From: Cyclaneusma minus
Taxonomy: Eukaryota > Ascomycota > Leotiomycetes > Marthamycetales > Marthamycetaceae
DNA length: 28,612 bases
NCBI GenBank assembly: GCA_037179335.1
Contig: JAKZHN010000076.1
Location: 1-28,612, forward strand
Direction of reading: 5' to 3'
Shown here: positions 27,426-28,612 of the stretch, one piece after another
Layout: each line of letters begins with the position of its first letter
Position numbering within the stretch: position 1 is the stretch's first letter
Notes under the pieces: model-generated
What the model was told of the DNA's origin: nothing
The model's database searches: none
The model's input: the letters and a program-made list of their open reading frames with translations, nothing else
Made by a program: the position numbers and the translations under genes

Positions 27426-27496
27426 ACTCTTATCCAAGACTCGAACTTGGACCTAGATGTTAGGAGTATCTAGCTCTACCATTAAGCTAATAAGAG
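27426..27496 (-). tRNA. trnR: tRNA-Arg(CCU), duplicate of tRNA-Arg(UCU)
   Basis: Acceptor CTCTTAT/ATAAGAG fully paired, D arm GCTT/GAGC, anticodon loop CTCCTAA (CCU, codon AGG), T arm CCAAG-TTCGAGT-CTTGG. The last anticodon-stem pair is A-C. The body is nearly identical to 1160-1230 apart from the anticodon base, and the 5' flank is shared too. Confidence 0.82.
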
Positions 27497-27498
27497 TC

Positions 27499-27528
27499 TA
27501 GAATATCTAATATATATTAGATATTCTA
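27499..27528. repeat. 30-base perfect palindrome
   Basis: tagaatatctaatat and its exact complement, no spacer. Counterpart of the hairpin at 1231-1282, with a shorter middle. Confidence 0.9.
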
Positions 27529-27600
27529 TATGGGCTGCAGCTGTCTGACTAGCCTGCAATGAAGGAAGTAGTCTGCTTTGCCTCAGAAGCATGCCTACCA
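27529..27600. repeat. segmental duplicate of 1279-1340
   Basis: gggctgcagctgtctgactag to gaagcatgcctac, with one substitution in cgaagtagtctgc (g for c earlier). After it a poly-A/ggcctgc element begins. Confidence 0.9.
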
Positions 27601-27611
27601 AAAAAAAAAAA

Positions 27612-27980
27612 GGCCTGCTCATTAGCAAAACCATTATATTCAGGACTTCCTTGAGCTCCGTCATGAACCCCTGTATTCATAACCTTACCAATACTCTTAG
27701 AAGTATAATATCGTCTAATTATAAAATTTTTCTCATTATCCCTTAATGGAGAAAGGTTAGGAGTAGTTCCGCCCTCAGCGGGGGGGGGTTACCACCGTCG
27801 ACCTCACCATTACCTGGAGTAGTTCTGCCCCCAGTGGGCGGGTTACCACCGTCGACCCCACCACTACCTGACGGAGAGTTATCTCCACCTCCAGAGTTGG
27901 AGTTGCCTCCATTATTAGGAGCGGAGTTATCTCCACTACCTGACGGGGAGTTATTTCCACCGTCAGAGGAGTTGTTATCA
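27612..27980 (-). pseudogene. frame-broken Gly/Asn/Ser-rich coding remnant downstream of cox2
   Basis: Directly after the cox2-frame stop, the +1 frame reads DNNSSDGGNNSPSGSGDNSA and similar Gly/Asn/Ser/Pro-rich sequence with short internal repeats (GVDGGNPPTGG, GEVDGGNPPP). At a run of C (about 27774-27788) the frame must shift to continue AEGGTTPNLSPLRDNEKNF, then IIRRYYTSKSIGKVMNTGVH, until a poly-A/GC element at about 27612. Composition is unlike any neighbour (GC-rich, no TM). I do not recognise it. The tail looks like the end of a once longer protein. Confidence 0.4.
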
Positions 27981-28612
27981 TTACTTGTTAAGTAAAGAAT
28001 CTATTGTAATACGGCCCCCCGTAGGGCCTGAGTTACTGCCACCACCGGCAGGTTGATTGTTACCAGTTTGGCCGGAGTTACTGCCACCACCGGCAGGTTG
28101 ATTGTTACCAGTAGGGCCGGGGTTATTAGGAGCGGAGCTTCCTCCACTTCCTGAGTTATCTACTCCTCACCCACTTCCCTCACTTACAGGGGCATTTATA
28201 GGGGTTCAACCCGAAGGGTGGCTGTAATTAATACCAATCAAATCTGAATCTGGTACTAAATATGAATCAAATTCTACAAATTCATTATCTGAATCTAAAA
28301 AGTCCGGATATTGATCGCTTCAATGTCATTGGTGACCTTCGGCTAATACTGACATAGATGGATCATTTACCTCATCCATTAAGTATAATAGTTTAAAAGA
28401 TGGGAAAGCTATAAGTATTAAGATTAAGGCCGGTGTTATTGTTCAAATTAATTCTATAAGTGTACCATGATTTAAGTATTTATTCCTTATAGGTGATTTA
28501 TTGTGGATGAAATTAAACACAGTTGAAACCATTGTTCATCCTACACCAAATAATATTATTACTAGATAAAACATAATGTTATCGTGTAGTTCTACTAACC
28601 CCTCCATTTGTG
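27981..28612 (-). CDS. cox2: cytochrome c oxidase subunit 2, N-terminal half fused to foreign tail (5' end off window)
   Basis: The frame enters from the right edge. It shows MEGLVELHDNIMFYLVIILF, the second helix ELIWTITPALILILIAF, YLMDEVNDPSMSVLAEGHQW and FLDSDNEFVEFDSYLVPDSD, all typical of Cox2. The highly conserved QWYWSYQYPDF is altered to QWHWSDQYPDF. After VPDSDL homology stops: no EEGALRMLE block and no CuA ligands (the HSFAVP, CDAYPGR or CSEICG regions) occur anywhere in the window. Instead the frame continues IGINYSHPSGWTPINAPVSE into a repeat NNQPAGGGSNSG and stops at 27981. Without the CuA domain it cannot act as a complete subunit, so it is a truncated duplicate or half of a split gene. 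Confidence 0.85.

Overview
This window is mitochondrial DNA of a filamentous ascomycete (Pezizomycotina). It is AT-rich, and every gene lies on the minus strand. TGA must be read as tryptophan (translation table 4): it falls at conserved Trp positions in cox1, cob, cox2, nad2 and rps3. nad2 and nad3 are joined directly (TAA then ATG), as is usual in Pezizomycotina. Eight group I introns and many GC-rich dispersed repeats suggest an expanded mitogenome, though I cannot name the genus.

In transcription order (right to left): the 5' two-fifths or so of a cox2 frame running into a Gly/Asn/Ser/Pro-rich tail (28612-27981); a duplicated tRNA-Arg segment and a tRNA-like element (27600-27350); nad2 (27347-25335); nad3 (25334-24909); two unrecognised ORFs (24905-23695); a second tRNA-like element (23578-23503); a GC-repeat field; cob with two introns (22633-19029); a repeat field with decayed duplicated pieces (19028-16900); rps3 inside a relic of an rnl-type group IA intron (about 17150-13916); cox1 with seven exons and six introns (13545-1651), followed by an in-frame Cys-rich ORF (1650-1450); tRNA-Arg(UCU); atp9; and a tRNA-Arg(CCU)-like gene.

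cox1, cob, nad2 and nad3 supply core subunits of respiratory complexes IV, III and I, atp9 the c-ring of ATP synthase, and rps3 a mitoribosomal protein. The introns carry LAGLIDADG or GIY-YIG homing endonucleases. Those of cox1 introns 2, 4 and 5 and cob intron 1 look intact. Those of cox1 introns 1, 3 and 6 and cob intron 2 are broken, mostly by short GC-rich insertions built on a few cores (cttgccggcaag, gcgaagca, tgctgcgcac, gccggc). The same elements sit in nad2 and rps3 only where they keep the frame.

The most unusual items are: an ORF with a PD-(D/E)XK nuclease signature in cox1 intron 3, in the position where intron 4 carries its GIY-YIG enzyme; a membrane-protein-like ORF after the LAGLIDADG gene of cox1 intron 5; the Cys-rich frame behind the cox1 stop; the cox2 chimera with no CuA domain in the window; and a tandem duplication of the rps3 intron whose paired copies give an occupied/empty site for a GC element.
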